Assembly (NCBI RefSeq): GCF_030435705.1
Contig: NZ_CP129380.1
Span: 163,820 to 227,819, forward strand
DNA length: 64,000 nt
Direction: 5' to 3'
Source of the DNA: Rhizobium sp. SSA_523
GTDB lineage: Bacteria; Pseudomonadota; Alphaproteobacteria; Rhizobiales; Rhizobiaceae
Shown here: positions 36,290 to 45,365 of the stretch, in pieces
Layout: each line of letters opens with the position of its first letter
How positions within the stretch are numbered: position 1 is the first letter of the stretch
Program-made: the position numbers and the translations under genes
Notes under the pieces: generated by a model
Seen by the model: the letters and a program-made list of their open reading frames with translations, nothing else
Databases searched by the model: none
What the model was told of the DNA's origin: nothing

Positions 36290-37162
36290 ATGAGCCTACC
36301 AGAACTGCGCAATTTAACTGACCGGCTAAGCAAAAACGCGGTATTCCCGAACCTCATCCCGAACCTCGCTCTTCGCAGGGCCGAGCGAACGACCGGTTAC
36401 GAGGCGCTGATGTATGAGCCGATGATCTATTTCGTGCTTCAGGGAGAAAAGCAGCTCTCTATTGGCCGCAAAACGCTCACCTATGGCGCAGCGCACTTTC
36501 TCATTCTGTCGGTGGACGTCCCGGTGAATGCTCGGGTTTTGCAGGCGTCGAATGAAGAGCCCTTTCTTGGGATCGAGATCAGGCTGTCACCAGACCTCGC
36601 CCGTGAAGGCCCCCTTGAGATGCGTCCCGCGTTACCGGTGGAAGCGGACCCTGCCTTCGCCGTGGGCTCCCTGTCAGGGGCGAGTGTCGATGTCCTGACG
36701 CGTCTGACCGCTTTGATGGACACGCCGGCAGATGCAACGCATCTTGCCCCTCTGTACACCCGGGAACTGCTATATCGCATAGGCCAAGGTCCGCAGGGCC
36801 ATCTTCTGCGAGATGCGCTGCGTATAGGCGGCCAGACTGTGCAGGTTCAGCGTGCCATCGACTGGATCAAGGCCAACTTCCGTGAAAAGATAAGCATCGA
36901 TAGAATGGCAGATATTGCGGGTATGGGAGTTACGACATTTCACAGGCGCTTCAAAGCCGTGACCAATCTCAGTCCCGGCGCCTACCACAAGATGGTCCGG
37001 CTTCACGAGGCACGCAGGCTCCTTCTTGATGCGCGGACAGTCTCAAGCGTCGCCTTTGCGGTTGGCTATGAAAGTGCTTCGCAGTTCAGCCGCGAATACG
37101 CAGCCTTGTTCGGCGCACCTCCGCGCAAGCACAAGCCTTTGAATAACGCGGACCGAAAGTAG
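36290..37162 (+). CDS. AraC-family transcriptional regulator
   Basis: 290 residues. The N-terminal AraC_N cupin-like domain includes GYEALMYEPMIYFVLQGEKQ, LTYGAAHFLILSVDVPVNAR. The C-terminal double HTH includes VQRAIDWIKANFREKISIDR, MADIAGMGVTTFHRRFKAVT, LSPGAYHKMVRLHEARRLLL and VAFAVGYESASQFSREYAAL, FGAPPRKH. The type often senses aldehydes or small metabolites and activates a divergent enzyme gene, which fits the hydrolase neighbour and the repeats between them. Confidence 0.88.
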   Translation: MSLPELRNLTDRLSKNAVFPNLIPNLALRRAERTTGYEALMYEPMIYFVLQGEKQLSIGRKTLTYGAAHFLILSVDVPVNARVLQASNEEPFLGIEIRLSPDLAREGPLEMRPALPVEADPAFAVGSLSGASVDVLTRLTALMDTPADATHLAPLYTRELLYRIGQGPQGHLLRDALRIGGQTVQVQRAIDWIKANFREKISIDRMADIAGMGVTTFHRRFKAVTNLSPGAYHKMVRLHEARRLLLDARTVSSVAFAVGYESASQFSREYAALFGAPPRKHKPLNNADRK

Positions 37163-37299
37163 GTGGATCGATGCCGTCGTCCGGATCGACAGCTTCTAAC
37201 CAGCGCCAGAACTGAACTCAGTCTCTTTAAGATCATCTCTCCAGTGTACAACCTCCAACCGACGAAGCGGAGACTACGAAGTCCATAACGTGCGCCTAG

Positions 37300-38611
37300 T
37301 GTTGATTTCCACTGAGAGCTGACCCGGCGCAGCCCGATATTTCCATTGAGAATTGACCCATGTTTCAACCGTCCCTCGCATGTTTTCAGCGGGGGCTCTG
37401 GAGTGATCGACATGGCGTTACTGAGCGTAATCCGACGCTGGCATTTTCGAGAGCATCTATCGATCCGGGAGATTTGCCGCAGGACCGGCTTGTCCCGGAA
37501 TACCATCCGCAAATATCTGCGCGCCGGCGACGTGGAGCCGAAGTTCAACGTGCCGGAGAGGCCGAGCAAGCTTGATCCGTTTGCAGATCGTCTATCGGCC
37601 TGGCTGAAGACGGAGTCTAAGAAAGGCCGCAAGCAGAAGCGGACGATGAAGCAGCTACACGCTGATCTTGTCAGCCTCGGCTACGAGGGGTCGTACAATC
37701 GTGTGGCTGCCTTTGCGCGGGAATGGCGCGATGATCGTCAGAGGGAATTGCAGACGACGGGCCGCGGGACATTTGTGCCCTTGGCGTTCGAACCAGGCGA
37801 GGCCTTCCAGTTCGACTGGTCGGAAGATTGGGCGATCATTGGCAATGAGCGCACCAAGCTGCAGATCGCCCACACGAAGCTGAGCTACTCCAGGGCCTTC
37901 ATCGTCCGGTCATACCTCCTGCAGACGCACGAGATGCTGTTCGATGCCCATAACCATGCCTTCCGTGTCTTCGGTGGCATTCCTGGTCGCGGCATATACG
38001 ACAACATGCGCACGGCGATCGACAAGGTCGGTCGTGGCAAGGAGCGCGACCTCAACGTCCGCTTCATGGCGATGGCCAGCCATTATGTGTTCGAGCCCGA
38101 GTTCTGCAATCCGGCTTCCGGCTGGGAGAAGGGACAGGTAGAGAAGAACGTACAGGATGCGCGTCATCGCTTCTTTCAACCGATCCCACGCTTTCCATCA
38201 CTGGAGGCCCTGAACGACTGGCTCGAGCAGCGTTGCAAGTAGTTCTGGGCCAAGACGCCCCACGGTCAGATGCGTGGCACTATTGCCGACATATGGGCCG
38301 AGGAAGTCCCAGCTCTCATGCCGCTCTCCAGGCCGTTCGACGGGTTCGTCGAATATACGAAACGGGTCACGCCTACCTGCCTCGTGCATCTGGAGCGCAA
38401 TCGCTACAGCGTTCCGGCATCCTTCGCCAATCGCCCGGTAAGCCTCCGGGTCTACCCGGATCGGGTTGTCGTCGCGGCAGAAGGCCAGATCGTCTGCGAG
38501 CACCGTCGCGTCATCGATGGCTCCCATGATCGGCCAGGACAGACCATCTATGACTGGCGTCACTATCTGGCGGTGGTGCAGCGTAAGCCCGGTGCTCTAG
38601 GCAAGGTCAGG
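37300..38611 (+). mobile_element. IS21-family remnant: left end and most of istA
   Basis: The left end TGTTGATTTCCACTGAGAGC is followed by a second block, ATTTCCATTGAGAATTGACC, about 30 bp later. The istA gene follows. The element breaks at about 38611, where chemoreceptor sequence begins, so the rest of istA, all of istB and the right end are gone. Confidence 0.75.
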
Positions 38612-38641
38612 CGCGGAGCGTTCCGGCACCATCGTCACTGA
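37412..38641 (+). pseudogene. istA: IS21-family IstA transposase, amber stop and truncated
   Basis: Starts MALLSVIRRWHFREHLSIRE with the HTH RRTGLSRNTIRKYLRAGDVE. The DDE core has FQFDWSEDWAIIGNE (Asp), GGIPGRGIYDNMRTAIDKVG (Asp) and NPASGWEKGQVEKNVQDARH (Glu). An in-frame TAG at 38240-38242 interrupts after LEQRCK, and the frame then resumes with FWAKTPHGQMRGTIADIWAE until about 38611. After that it reads into the chemoreceptor fragment and stops at 38641. It is doubly inactivated. Confidence 0.82.
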
Positions 38642-39194
38642 CGCGGTATCTGCCATGAGCCGTATTGAGCAGTCGTCGCAGTCCATTTCAAACATCATCG
38701 GCGTCATCGATGAGATTGCCTTCCAGACCAATCTTCTGGCGCTGAACGCCGGCGTCGAAGCGGCGCGTGCCGGTGAGGCTGGTAAGGGCTTCGCTGTCGT
38801 CGCACAGGAGGTCCGCGAACTCGCTCAACGATCCGCCAGTGCCGTGAAAGAGATCAAGACCCTTATCAACGCGTCCGGACAAGAAGTGCGAAACGGGGTG
38901 TCGCTGGTCGACCAGGCTGGCGAGGCTTTGAGCACGATCGCGGGCGAGGTTCAGGCGATCAGCCGCGAGATCTGCAAGATTATCGACGGTGCCAAGAGAC
39001 AGGCAGAGGGTCTGGCCGAGATCGATCAGGCCGTCGGACACATCGACAAGAACACGCAGAGGAATGCTGCGATGGTTGAGGAGTCAAGCGCTGCGATCCA
39101 ACAACTCGTCCAAAAGGCCACCACGCTGGATCACCTAATGGCGCAGTTCAAGACCGGATTGAAGACGGGTTCTGGAACCCGTCGCGCGGCTTGA
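38610..39194 (+). pseudogene. Chemoreceptor 3' fragment (duplicate of the gene at 46170)
   Basis: About 195 codons of the signalling domain, AERSGTIVTDAVSAMSRIEQ to the shared end GLKTGSGTRRAA. The central 500 bp differs from 47223-47762 at only a few bases. There is no start, membrane part or HAMP domain. The fragment is fused directly to the istA remnant. It would be silent unless read from an IS promoter; an internal ATG at 38655 opens a 179-codon frame. Confidence 0.85.
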
Positions 39195-39228
39195 CCGCAA
39201 GCGAAGCCGGGGTCCGCACGAAAGACTT

Positions 39229-39257
39229 GGGGTCACGATCATCGTGGCCCCGTTTTC
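39229..39257 (+). terminator. Terminator after the chemoreceptor fragment
   Basis: GGGGTCACGAT pairs with ATCGTGGCCCC, then TTTTCG. It is identical to the terminator after the intact gene at 47797. Confidence 0.75.
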
Positions 39258-39319
39258 GTTTCAGGGTTCCGTCCCGCCTCTGACGTCACTCACACTCGAG
39301 GTTCGGATACCAGTCTCTT

Positions 39320-39457
39320 GCCAATGCCGGGACCATAACCACGACCGGTTCCAGACTGCTCAAATGTGAGGACTACGCGTTTCCACCGATTGCGCCCATC
39401 GCGCTACTTAGGATATCACACCGCCGAGGCAGGAAACGCTGCTGGATGGAGGTTCAG
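39320..39457 (+). repeat. Diverged duplicate of 48193-48329
   Basis: It shares islands such as GGACCAT, TTTCCACCG, GCCGAGGCA and CGCTGCTGGATGGA with the sequence that follows the IS3 orfB remnant at 48.2 kb. It probably extends the chemoreceptor duplication, with the IS3 part deleted here. Confidence 0.45.
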
Positions 39458-39559
39458 AACAGGTAGTCATCAAGGAAGGGACACTGCGGTGGGCAAGTGG
39501 TGAAAGGATGAACGCCAATTTGAGATAGCCCTCGAGTATTGTCCGCAGCAAGTTCGAAA

Positions 39560-41467
39560 TTATTGAGCCTGACTCGCGGTTTCAAAATTCTCCGAATCCT
39601 GTTTCTGTAGAAGCTGTCGTGCATCCTCAGCGATCATCGGCCGGCCATAGAGGTATCCTTGAACGAGATCCGGTTTGAGGGGCGCAAGCACGGCCATCTC
39701 CTCTGCAGTCTCGACGCCTTCGAGCACGCAGCGCAAGTTGAGCTTGGTGCATAGGGCAATGATCGCGGCAACGATTTCGCGCGATGTGAGGCTGTGGCCG
39801 ACCTTGCGGATGAAGCTTCTGTCGATCTTGACCTTGTCGAGCGGAAGCTGATCGAGGTACTGGAAGCTCGAATAGCCAGATCCGAAATCATCGAGTGCCA
39901 CCCGGCAGCCGCTGCTTCTCAACCTGGCGAGAACAGTGCTGGACGTCGTCAGATCAGACATTACCGCAGTTTCGGTGATCTCGAACTCCAGACGGCTCGG
40001 CGAAACTTCTTCCTTCATGATGTGACTGAGCAGCCAGAGAACGAAGGTCTGGTCCGAAATGTCCCGTGCTGACAGGTTGAAGGACAGACTGATGTCGTCT
40101 GGCCAATTTTTCAACTCTGTCAGGCCCTTGCGGAACAGGATGGCGGTGACCTTCTGAATGAAGCCAGAGCGTTCGGCGACGCGGATGAAATCGTCTGGAC
40201 GGACAAGTCCGAGCCTTGGATTTTGCCAGCGGGCAAGTGCTTCAAAGCTGACGACACGCTGTCTGGTTGGCGAGTATTGTGGCTGGAACAGCAGGAATAG
40301 CTCCTGCTCGAGGTCGCCTTCGCGCAATTCCCGTTCAATGGCGATCGCGTCCTCCATCACCTTGCTGTCGGTGGTATCGAAAATGATGCACTGGCCGCGG
40401 AACCGGGCTTTAGCTTTGTAAAGAGCGAAGTCGGCCTGCTCGTATAGCTGTGTGCTCGCCGTTCCCAGGTTTGGATAATGCGAGAAGCCCGCGGAAGCTC
40501 CGACCGATAGTTCCTGGTTATCGATGATATAGGGGGCGGTGATCGCCTTTAGCCAACTGGTTGCAAGCGCCCTGACCTCCGATTCCTTGATGTTGCCGAT
40601 CAGGACGACGGCAAACTCGTCACCACCGATCCGGCCAATCATAGCCCCTTCGAAATGTAGCTCCGTAGCCCGCGCGACGCAGGCGCGCAACAGGCGGTCG
40701 CCCATCGAGTGGCCGTACACATCGTTGATGCCCTTGAAGCCGTCGAGATCGAATATGCCAAGCCAGAATGGCGTACGCTCCTCGATCAGCCGGTCGATCT
40801 TTTCGAAGATGGCGCGTCTGTTCGGGATCCCGGTCAGCATATCGGCATCCGCTATGGCCCGCGCCTTGATCGTTAGATCATCGGCCAGCAATCGTGCGTC
40901 GATTTGGCGAATGATCGCATGCCTGAGCAACCCCGTCATGCTCACCGAAGCGAAGGCAGTCGCAACGACAATGGAAACATACTCCGCGTAGAGGTCCTTA
41001 GGGAGAGATGTGGAGAACCAGTAAAGGGTGGCCAATGTCAGGGGAACGCTGATCATGACCGTGCGTGTCGTGGCGCCGGTGATTGCAAAAATGAAGGCGA
41101 GCAACACGAAGTATATGTAGCGCGTCTCCTCATTGTAGACGAGCAGGTAGCTAACGAGGTTGAGGTACATGAACAGATGCATGGCCAGGTTATGCAATTC
41201 GAGCTTGGCCAGGGACATTGTCCGGTTGTTTGCTAGAAGCTTGTTAAACAGGTAAAAGCCGAGAGCCGTCGTCGTACTGATGAGGGAGAACGCGACCAGA
41301 ATAGGGCCGGTCTGCGTCTGCCAGTGCTCCCAGGTGACGAAGAGATAGTAGCCGCAGGCGGGCATCAGGATTGGTCGCAGGATGGGGATATAGGCATCCA
41401 CCATTGCCTGCTGTCGTGCCGGGTCGATGGATATCCCGAGCTGATTGAGGAGACTGGCGATTTTCAT
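39560..41467 (-). CDS. Membrane GGDEF-EAL cyclic-di-GMP protein
   Basis: 635 residues. About residues 20-200 hold several transmembrane helices (for example YIYFVLLAFIFAITGATT, VSIVVATAFASVSMTGLL). The GGDEF domain is about 205-370 with ADMLTGIPNRRAIFEKIDRL, FDLDGFKGINDVYGHSMGDR and intact RIGGDEFAVVL. I see no RxxD inhibitory site just ahead of it. The EAL domain is about 385-625 with SFEALARWQNP, FEITETAVMSD, LDDFGSGYSSFQYLDQLPLD, KVKIDRSF and LEGVETAEE. Both catalytic signatures look intact, so it could make or break c-di-GMP. It appears monocistronic. Confidence 0.92.
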   Translation of the reverse strand: MKIASLLNQLGISIDPARQQAMVDAYIPILRPILMPACGYYLFVTWEHWQTQTGPILVAFSLISTTTALGFYLFNKLLANNRTMSLAKLELHNLAMHLFMYLNLVSYLLVYNEETRYIYFVLLAFIFAITGATTRTVMISVPLTLATLYWFSTSLPKDLYAEYVSIVVATAFASVSMTGLLRHAIIRQIDARLLADDLTIKARAIADADMLTGIPNRRAIFEKIDRLIEERTPFWLGIFDLDGFKGINDVYGHSMGDRLLRACVARATELHFEGAMIGRIGGDEFAVVLIGNIKESEVRALATSWLKAITAPYIIDNQELSVGASAGFSHYPNLGTASTQLYEQADFALYKAKARFRGQCIIFDTTDSKVMEDAIAIERELREGDLEQELFLLFQPQYSPTRQRVVSFEALARWQNPRLGLVRPDDFIRVAERSGFIQKVTAILFRKGLTELKNWPDDISLSFNLSARDISDQTFVLWLLSHIMKEEVSPSRLEFEITETAVMSDLTTSSTVLARLRSSGCRVALDDFGSGYSSFQYLDQLPLDKVKIDRSFIRKVGHSLTSREIVAAIIALCTKLNLRCVLEGVETAEEMAVLAPLKPDLVQGYLYGRPMIAEDARQLLQKQDSENFETASQAQ

Positions 41468-41615
41468 CGAGAGAATTTGTTTTCGTCCGATCCAGAGACT
41501 TCACGCTTTGATGGAGATAAACGCATAGATTTGCCCCGTTTATTGTCTGCCGTCAAAGGTACACTCGCAGCATGGCCCGACTTCTTGTCATTGTCGGGTT
41601 ATATATCAGTGAGAT

Positions 41616-41915
41616 TTAAAACAGGTTTACGGCATGCCAGTGTGGAGCAGCGCTAAATTTCCCACGCCTATGCATCTTAGTGGGAAAATAAGAACAGTCT
41701 AATAGAATGATAGAGGCGTCTGCCACGTCGCTTCTGTTGCAGTCATCTGTCATGGTGACGACTGCCTTGGGCTCGGCTGCCCGCCAGCCGCAGGCGTAGA
41801 GCAGACCAATTGCCGTCTTTATGAACTTTTCCCGCTTGTCTAGATCGAGGCCAGCCAGCTGCGAACGGTCGAGGGCCGCCAATCGTTCGGCGATGCGGTC
41901 TTGCAATTTACTCAT
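41616..41915 (-). CDS. Small hypothetical protein, 99 aa
   Basis: The N-terminal half looks helical and protein-like (MSKLQDRIAERLAALDRSQL, then KREKFIKTAIGLLYACGW). The later part contains CNRSDVADASIILLDCSYF. The family is unknown. The ribosome binding site is weak. It lies between the GGDEF-EAL gene and an integrase remnant, a region of decay, so it may itself be a fragment. Confidence 0.35.
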   Translation of the reverse strand: MSKLQDRIAERLAALDRSQLAGLDLDKREKFIKTAIGLLYACGWRAAEPKAVVTMTDDCNRSDVADASIILLDCSYFPTKMHRRGKFSAAPHWHAVNLF

Positions 41916-41994
41916 CTGGTAAGCCGTGCCTGGAGGTCGCTATTCGATTAGCCTGGTACCACGCCCTATGCTTCGTGGGGCGTGGTTGTAGTAT

Positions 41995-42265
41995 TATGAC
42001 TCCCGCTGAACGGATCGATGCCGCGACTGCTCCAGGGCCTCAAGGAGAGGAATGCCGCAGTTCGCCGCTTCGGTCAGATAACCAGAGCGTACGTCATTGC
42101 GGAAAAATTCCCCCGGACTTGAACCAGCTAATTCGGCGCGCCGCTTGAGGGCGTCATTGATCGCCTTGGGGTCCAGCTGCCGACGCGAAACATTCCTCCA
42201 CCGATCAACAGCCCTGAAGACACTGTCTTCGTCGATTTTCGCAGCCCTCAGTCGAGCCCTCAGGG
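41995..42265 (-). pseudogene. Tyrosine recombinase/phage integrase, C-terminal remnant
   Basis: A minus-strand frame without a start reads VFRAVDRWRNVSRRQLDPKA, INDALKRRAELAGSSPGEFF, RNDVRSGYLTEAANCGIPLL, then EALEQSRHRSVQRES and stop. The pattern is that of plasmid tyrosine recombinases (usual HGLRSGYLTEA and SRHRS). The His of the first motif is lost (RNDVRSG), and the sequence ends before the catalytic Tyr. Non-functional. Confidence 0.7.
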
Positions 42266-43014
42266 CATCGACCGATCACCGCTGAGATAGACCACTTCAC
42301 CACTGTCGACGCCGCTGGTCCTAGTGCGACCGAGATGAATGGAAAGGGAGAGCAGGGCAGAAGACCTGTATCTAACCGTTGGTCCGGGGATGACGGGGTT
42401 TGGTCAGCCAATGCTGGATATCGAGATCAGCGCAAGCCATCTCTAAAGAATTGCAACGAAAGGGCACGTTGTCATTGCGCTGAAACGGCTTAGGGACGAT
42501 GCTGCTCGTTTGCTGCGCCTAGAGGAAGGGTAGCGACGGGCGCTAGAATGCTCAGATCAGGCAGCCTGGTCATTCGATGTGGTCAGTGAGGAGTACCTTT
42601 ATTGCAGTAGCTGGCGACGGAACCGCGAGTTTCCCGATCGCGAAGTGTTGCAAATGGACCGGGCTCATTGGATTGATACACGCGGCGAAAATGGCAGGCC
42701 GTGTTAGCGTTTGCCTGAGAATCGCCGCCTGTCCGTCAGGCGATCTGTGCTCGCGATGCCTGGAACCAGCTTGCCAGGCGCCAGCACGTCCTGAGGCCGT
42801 CGGCTTCCTGGTACGAGCCGACGCCCTGGCAGCGGCTCTATCGCCAGACGGTGACCCAGCTCGCCGACGGCGCGACCATCAGGGACGCGGACGAATTCCG
42901 TCAGATTTCGAAGACGCCGCCGCGGCACAACCACTGATATTCCGGCGCACGCCGCCAAGGGTGCGCCGGAAAACCTGTGCAAAATCAGGGTTAAAATCCG
43001 TCTCATCGGGAACC
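42266..43014. other. Degraded DNA; one 73-codon orphan fragment
   Basis: 749 bp with no complete gene. The plus-strand frame 42719-42937 has no start but reads ICARDAWNQLARRQHVLRPS, then WYEPTPWQRLYRQTVTQLAD and GATIRDADEFRQIS. It looks like a real protein C-terminus of unknown family. The rest shows nothing recognisable. Confidence 0.35.
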
Positions 43015-43722
43015 TGGCCTGCCCCCATGGGGTGATCCGGTTGGAATGTTAGTGCATGCTTGGCCTGCTGGCCACCGCTGGCGTTGATGCCGGTCCGTTT
43101 TGGCGAGGCCAAACAGAGGCTTCGGGAGACGGTGGCCTGTAGCCCAGCGATGAGTGCGGCCGCACGGTGTTGTAGTGACGTCGCCAGTTTTCGATGACGA
43201 TCTTTGCCTCCTTGAGCGTGTAGAAGATTTCACCGTTGAGCAGTTCGTCACGGAGCTTCGAATTGAAGCTCTCGCAATAGCCGTTTTCCCACGGACTGCC
43301 CGGCATGATGTAGGCGGTCTTGGCACCCACCGCCGCGATCCATTCCCGCAATGCCTTGGCGATGAACTCCGGCCCGTAGCACATCGGGAATCTTGCTCTA
43401 ACATAGCCGGCGGCGCGCGTAGCCATGCGTAGCGCAGCGCGCCGTCGGCGGTGGTCATGGCCGGTCAACAGGTCTCTCAACCGCTTCACCTGGTCACCCT
43501 TCAAGCCGCCGTATTCAGACCGCCACCGGTAGTATGTAACTTCCGTCACGCCTATCGACCGGATCGCCTCCGCCATCGATTTTCCATGCGCATTCAACAC
43601 GTCAACCTGACGGAGCTTCGTGACGATCTCTTCTGCCTTGTGTCTTTTCCCTGCCATTTCAATGTCCTTCCTCGGCTCAATAGCCATACTTCAAGAAGGA
43701 TCACTTTTCAGGGGGCAGACCA
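43015..43722 (-). mobile_element. IS407-like element with internal deletion
   Basis: Both ends are present (TGGTCTGCCCCCTGAAAAGT on the minus strand; TGGCCTGCCCCCATGGGG at 43015). The middle, from the end of orfA to the GPEF codons of orfB, is replaced by about 100 bp of other DNA that ends ATTCCCGATGTGCT, similar to the IS110 end at 31743-31757. Confidence 0.8.
43049..43657 (-). pseudogene. In-frame OrfA-linker-OrfB chimera of IS407-like transposase
   Basis: 202 codons open from the ATG at 43657. Residues 1-61 are OrfA with its HTH (AEAIRSIGVTEVTYYRWRSE). About 31 foreign residues follow (LTGHDHRRRRAALRMATRAA and RARFPMC), then the OrfB C-terminus from [12 protein letters not shown] to SRPSMH. 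The first two catalytic Asp residues are missing, so it cannot transpose. It is unusual in remaining one open frame. It might bind element ends, which is speculation. Confidence 0.7.
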
Positions 43723-44266
43723 TCTGCGTGAACGAATAGCGCACAGGCCGTTTTATGGTGGGGCTTAAGCCGGATTTCTGGCTGTAGCGTGAGATGGCCC
43801 GAACAAAAAAACGCCACGGCAGATACCGTGGCTAGGAAGCGACTGACGCGCCTGGGGATGCCGTCAACTGGGAGGTCTTGGCCCACTCAGTGAGCCTATA
43901 GGTATGTGTCACGAATAGCAACCTCAGCAATCGAATCAGAAAGCTGCGCGCCACCTGCTGCTTGGCTCGACCCTACGGATAGCGACTATTTGCCTGTTTC
44001 TGGGGCGAACTGCTGGCATTGCCTGACTTCGGAATCCGTTGCGCCCATCTTAGGGATATGCTGACAAATTGCTACCATATCATCCGCAAACGGATGTGCC
44101 TGATCGCAGGCAGGTAACCCCCGACCCGGTTGCGTCACGACCAGGTCGTGGGGCATAGGTCGCGTCCCCCATAGCGGGAGCAGGCGTCAAAGCATAATTC
44201 ATCAATAATCTAAATTACGGCTGTGCGGCAAACGCCCGGCTGCGCTTGTTTACAGGAAACAAGACT
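43723..44266. other. No gene recognised; minus-strand terminator inside
   Basis: 544 bp. Apart from the terminator at 43805 I see no gene, repeat or IS end. The minus-strand sequence just before the terminator may be the tail of a lost gene. Confidence 0.35.
43805..43832 (-). terminator. Minus-strand Rho-independent terminator without a gene
   Basis: On the minus strand GCCACGG-TATCTG-CCGTGGC is followed by GTTTTTTT. No intact minus-strand gene precedes it. Confidence 0.7.
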
Positions 44267-44686
44267 ATGGTCACTGACACGAAGCGTCATCGCAAGCCTG
44301 CGATCGTCCTGACAAAAACAGACTACGAGAGGCTTTTGCGGCTCGCAGAAGCTCATGCTTTGCGCAATCCAGAAGTCTCCGAGGAGCTTATGGTCGAGCT
44401 CGATCGTGCGCGCGTCGTGCAAAATTACAAGATTGCCTCCAATGTCGTGCGTATGGGATCGACTGTCCGCTTTACCAGTGATCTTGGCGAGGATCGTACG
44501 GTGACACTCGTGTTTCCTGGAGAAGCCGATATTGCCGCTGGCAGGATTTCCATCCTCACACCAATTGGCGCTGCGCTCATTGGTCTCTCTGCCGGCCAGT
44601 CCATCGACTGGGTCGCACGCGACGGCCGTGTGCATCGTCTTCATGTCGAGCACGTGGAGAACCTTGCAGCAAGCAAGGTGGCATGA
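44267..44686 (+). CDS. Rnk-like nucleoside diphosphate kinase regulator (GreA/B C-domain), copy 1
   Basis: 139 residues from the ATG at 44267 with AGGAAA upstream. N-terminal helices (KPAIVLTKTDYERLLRLAEA, then EELMVELDRARVV) are followed by the GreA/GreB C-terminal beta domain (VVRMGSTVRFTSDLGEDRTV, TLVFPGEADIAAGRISILTP, GAALIGLSAGQSIDWVARDG). Rnk-type proteins bind RNA polymerase near the secondary channel. The pair with the next gene, 139 bp downstream, suggests an operon or duplication. Start seven codons upstream (44246) is possible. Confidence 0.85.
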   Translation: MVTDTKRHRKPAIVLTKTDYERLLRLAEAHALRNPEVSEELMVELDRARVVQNYKIASNVVRMGSTVRFTSDLGEDRTVTLVFPGEADIAAGRISILTPIGAALIGLSAGQSIDWVARDGRVHRLHVEHVENLAASKVA

Positions 44687-44825
44687 TGGCTCACGCGCTC
44701 CGTCGTCTCTCCATCAATGGAGGCTCCCTAATCGCAGGATAGTCAACCCTGCGCGGAATGCGCGCAGGGGATCTCCCATTCTTGTCGATGTATTCGCTCA
44801 AAGGTGAGCGACGGAGAACTGCGAA

Positions 44826-45365
44826 ATGTCGAACGACAATATCATCCTGACGACCAAGGATTTCACCATCCTGGAGGTCCTGCGTGACCGCCACCATGAC
44901 CAAACTGGCCTGCTGATGCCCCTGATCCGGAACAAGATGAAGAAGGCCATCGTCGTATTCCGAGAAGACCTGCCGGGTGACATTGCAAGCATCAACAGCC
45001 GGGTACGCTTCCGCGTCGCAGCTGGCGAGAGTGATACGCGTGTTATCTCAACCGGACAGACTCATGGGCCGGTGGGCATGTTCCTGCCCATCACGACGCT
45101 TCGTGGTCTGGCGCTTCTTGGACTGCGCGAAGGTCAGGCGATGTCATTGGTCAATATGAACGGCGTCACGGAGAAGATTGTGCTCGAAAAGGTAGAGTAT
45201 CAGCCAGAAGCGTCGCGGCGTGAACGAGAGGCGCTAGGTCAAGAAGAGCTTACGGCTGGGCGAAAACCAATGCTGCGCGTCATATCTGGCGGACTTGATA
45301 GGCATCGCTGCATGAGTTCCGTTGTGGCTGGCGGATTTGATGATCCGGGACCATCAGCAGCCTGA
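44826..45365 (+). CDS. Rnk-like regulator (GreA/B C-domain), copy 2
   Basis: 179 residues. The N-terminus NDNIILTTKDFTILEVLRDR precedes a GreA/B-like domain with FREDLPGDIASINSRVRFRV, MFLPITTLRGLALLGLREGQ and AMSLVNMNGVTEKIVLEKVE. It has a C-terminal extension of about 45 residues, Arg-rich and probably disordered. It is diverged from copy 1. The 139-bp gap between the genes holds a CCCTGCGCG/CGCGCAGGG hairpin (44748-44770). Function as in copy 1, by family only. Confidence 0.8.
   Translation: MSNDNIILTTKDFTILEVLRDRHHDQTGLLMPLIRNKMKKAIVVFREDLPGDIASINSRVRFRVAAGESDTRVISTGQTHGPVGMFLPITTLRGLALLGLREGQAMSLVNMNGVTEKIVLEKVEYQPEASRREREALGQEELTAGRKPMLRVISGGLDRHRCMSSVVAGGFDDPGPSAA

Noticed and set aside
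42577..43035. Plus-strand 152-codon frame
   Set aside because: It reads Cys/Arg/Pro-rich text and enters the IS407 end; an overlapping frame gives more protein-like sequence.
43723..44266. Possible tRNA or structured RNA in the gap
   Set aside because: No cloverleaf or TPsiC-like GTTCGAATC box found; only one terminator hairpin.
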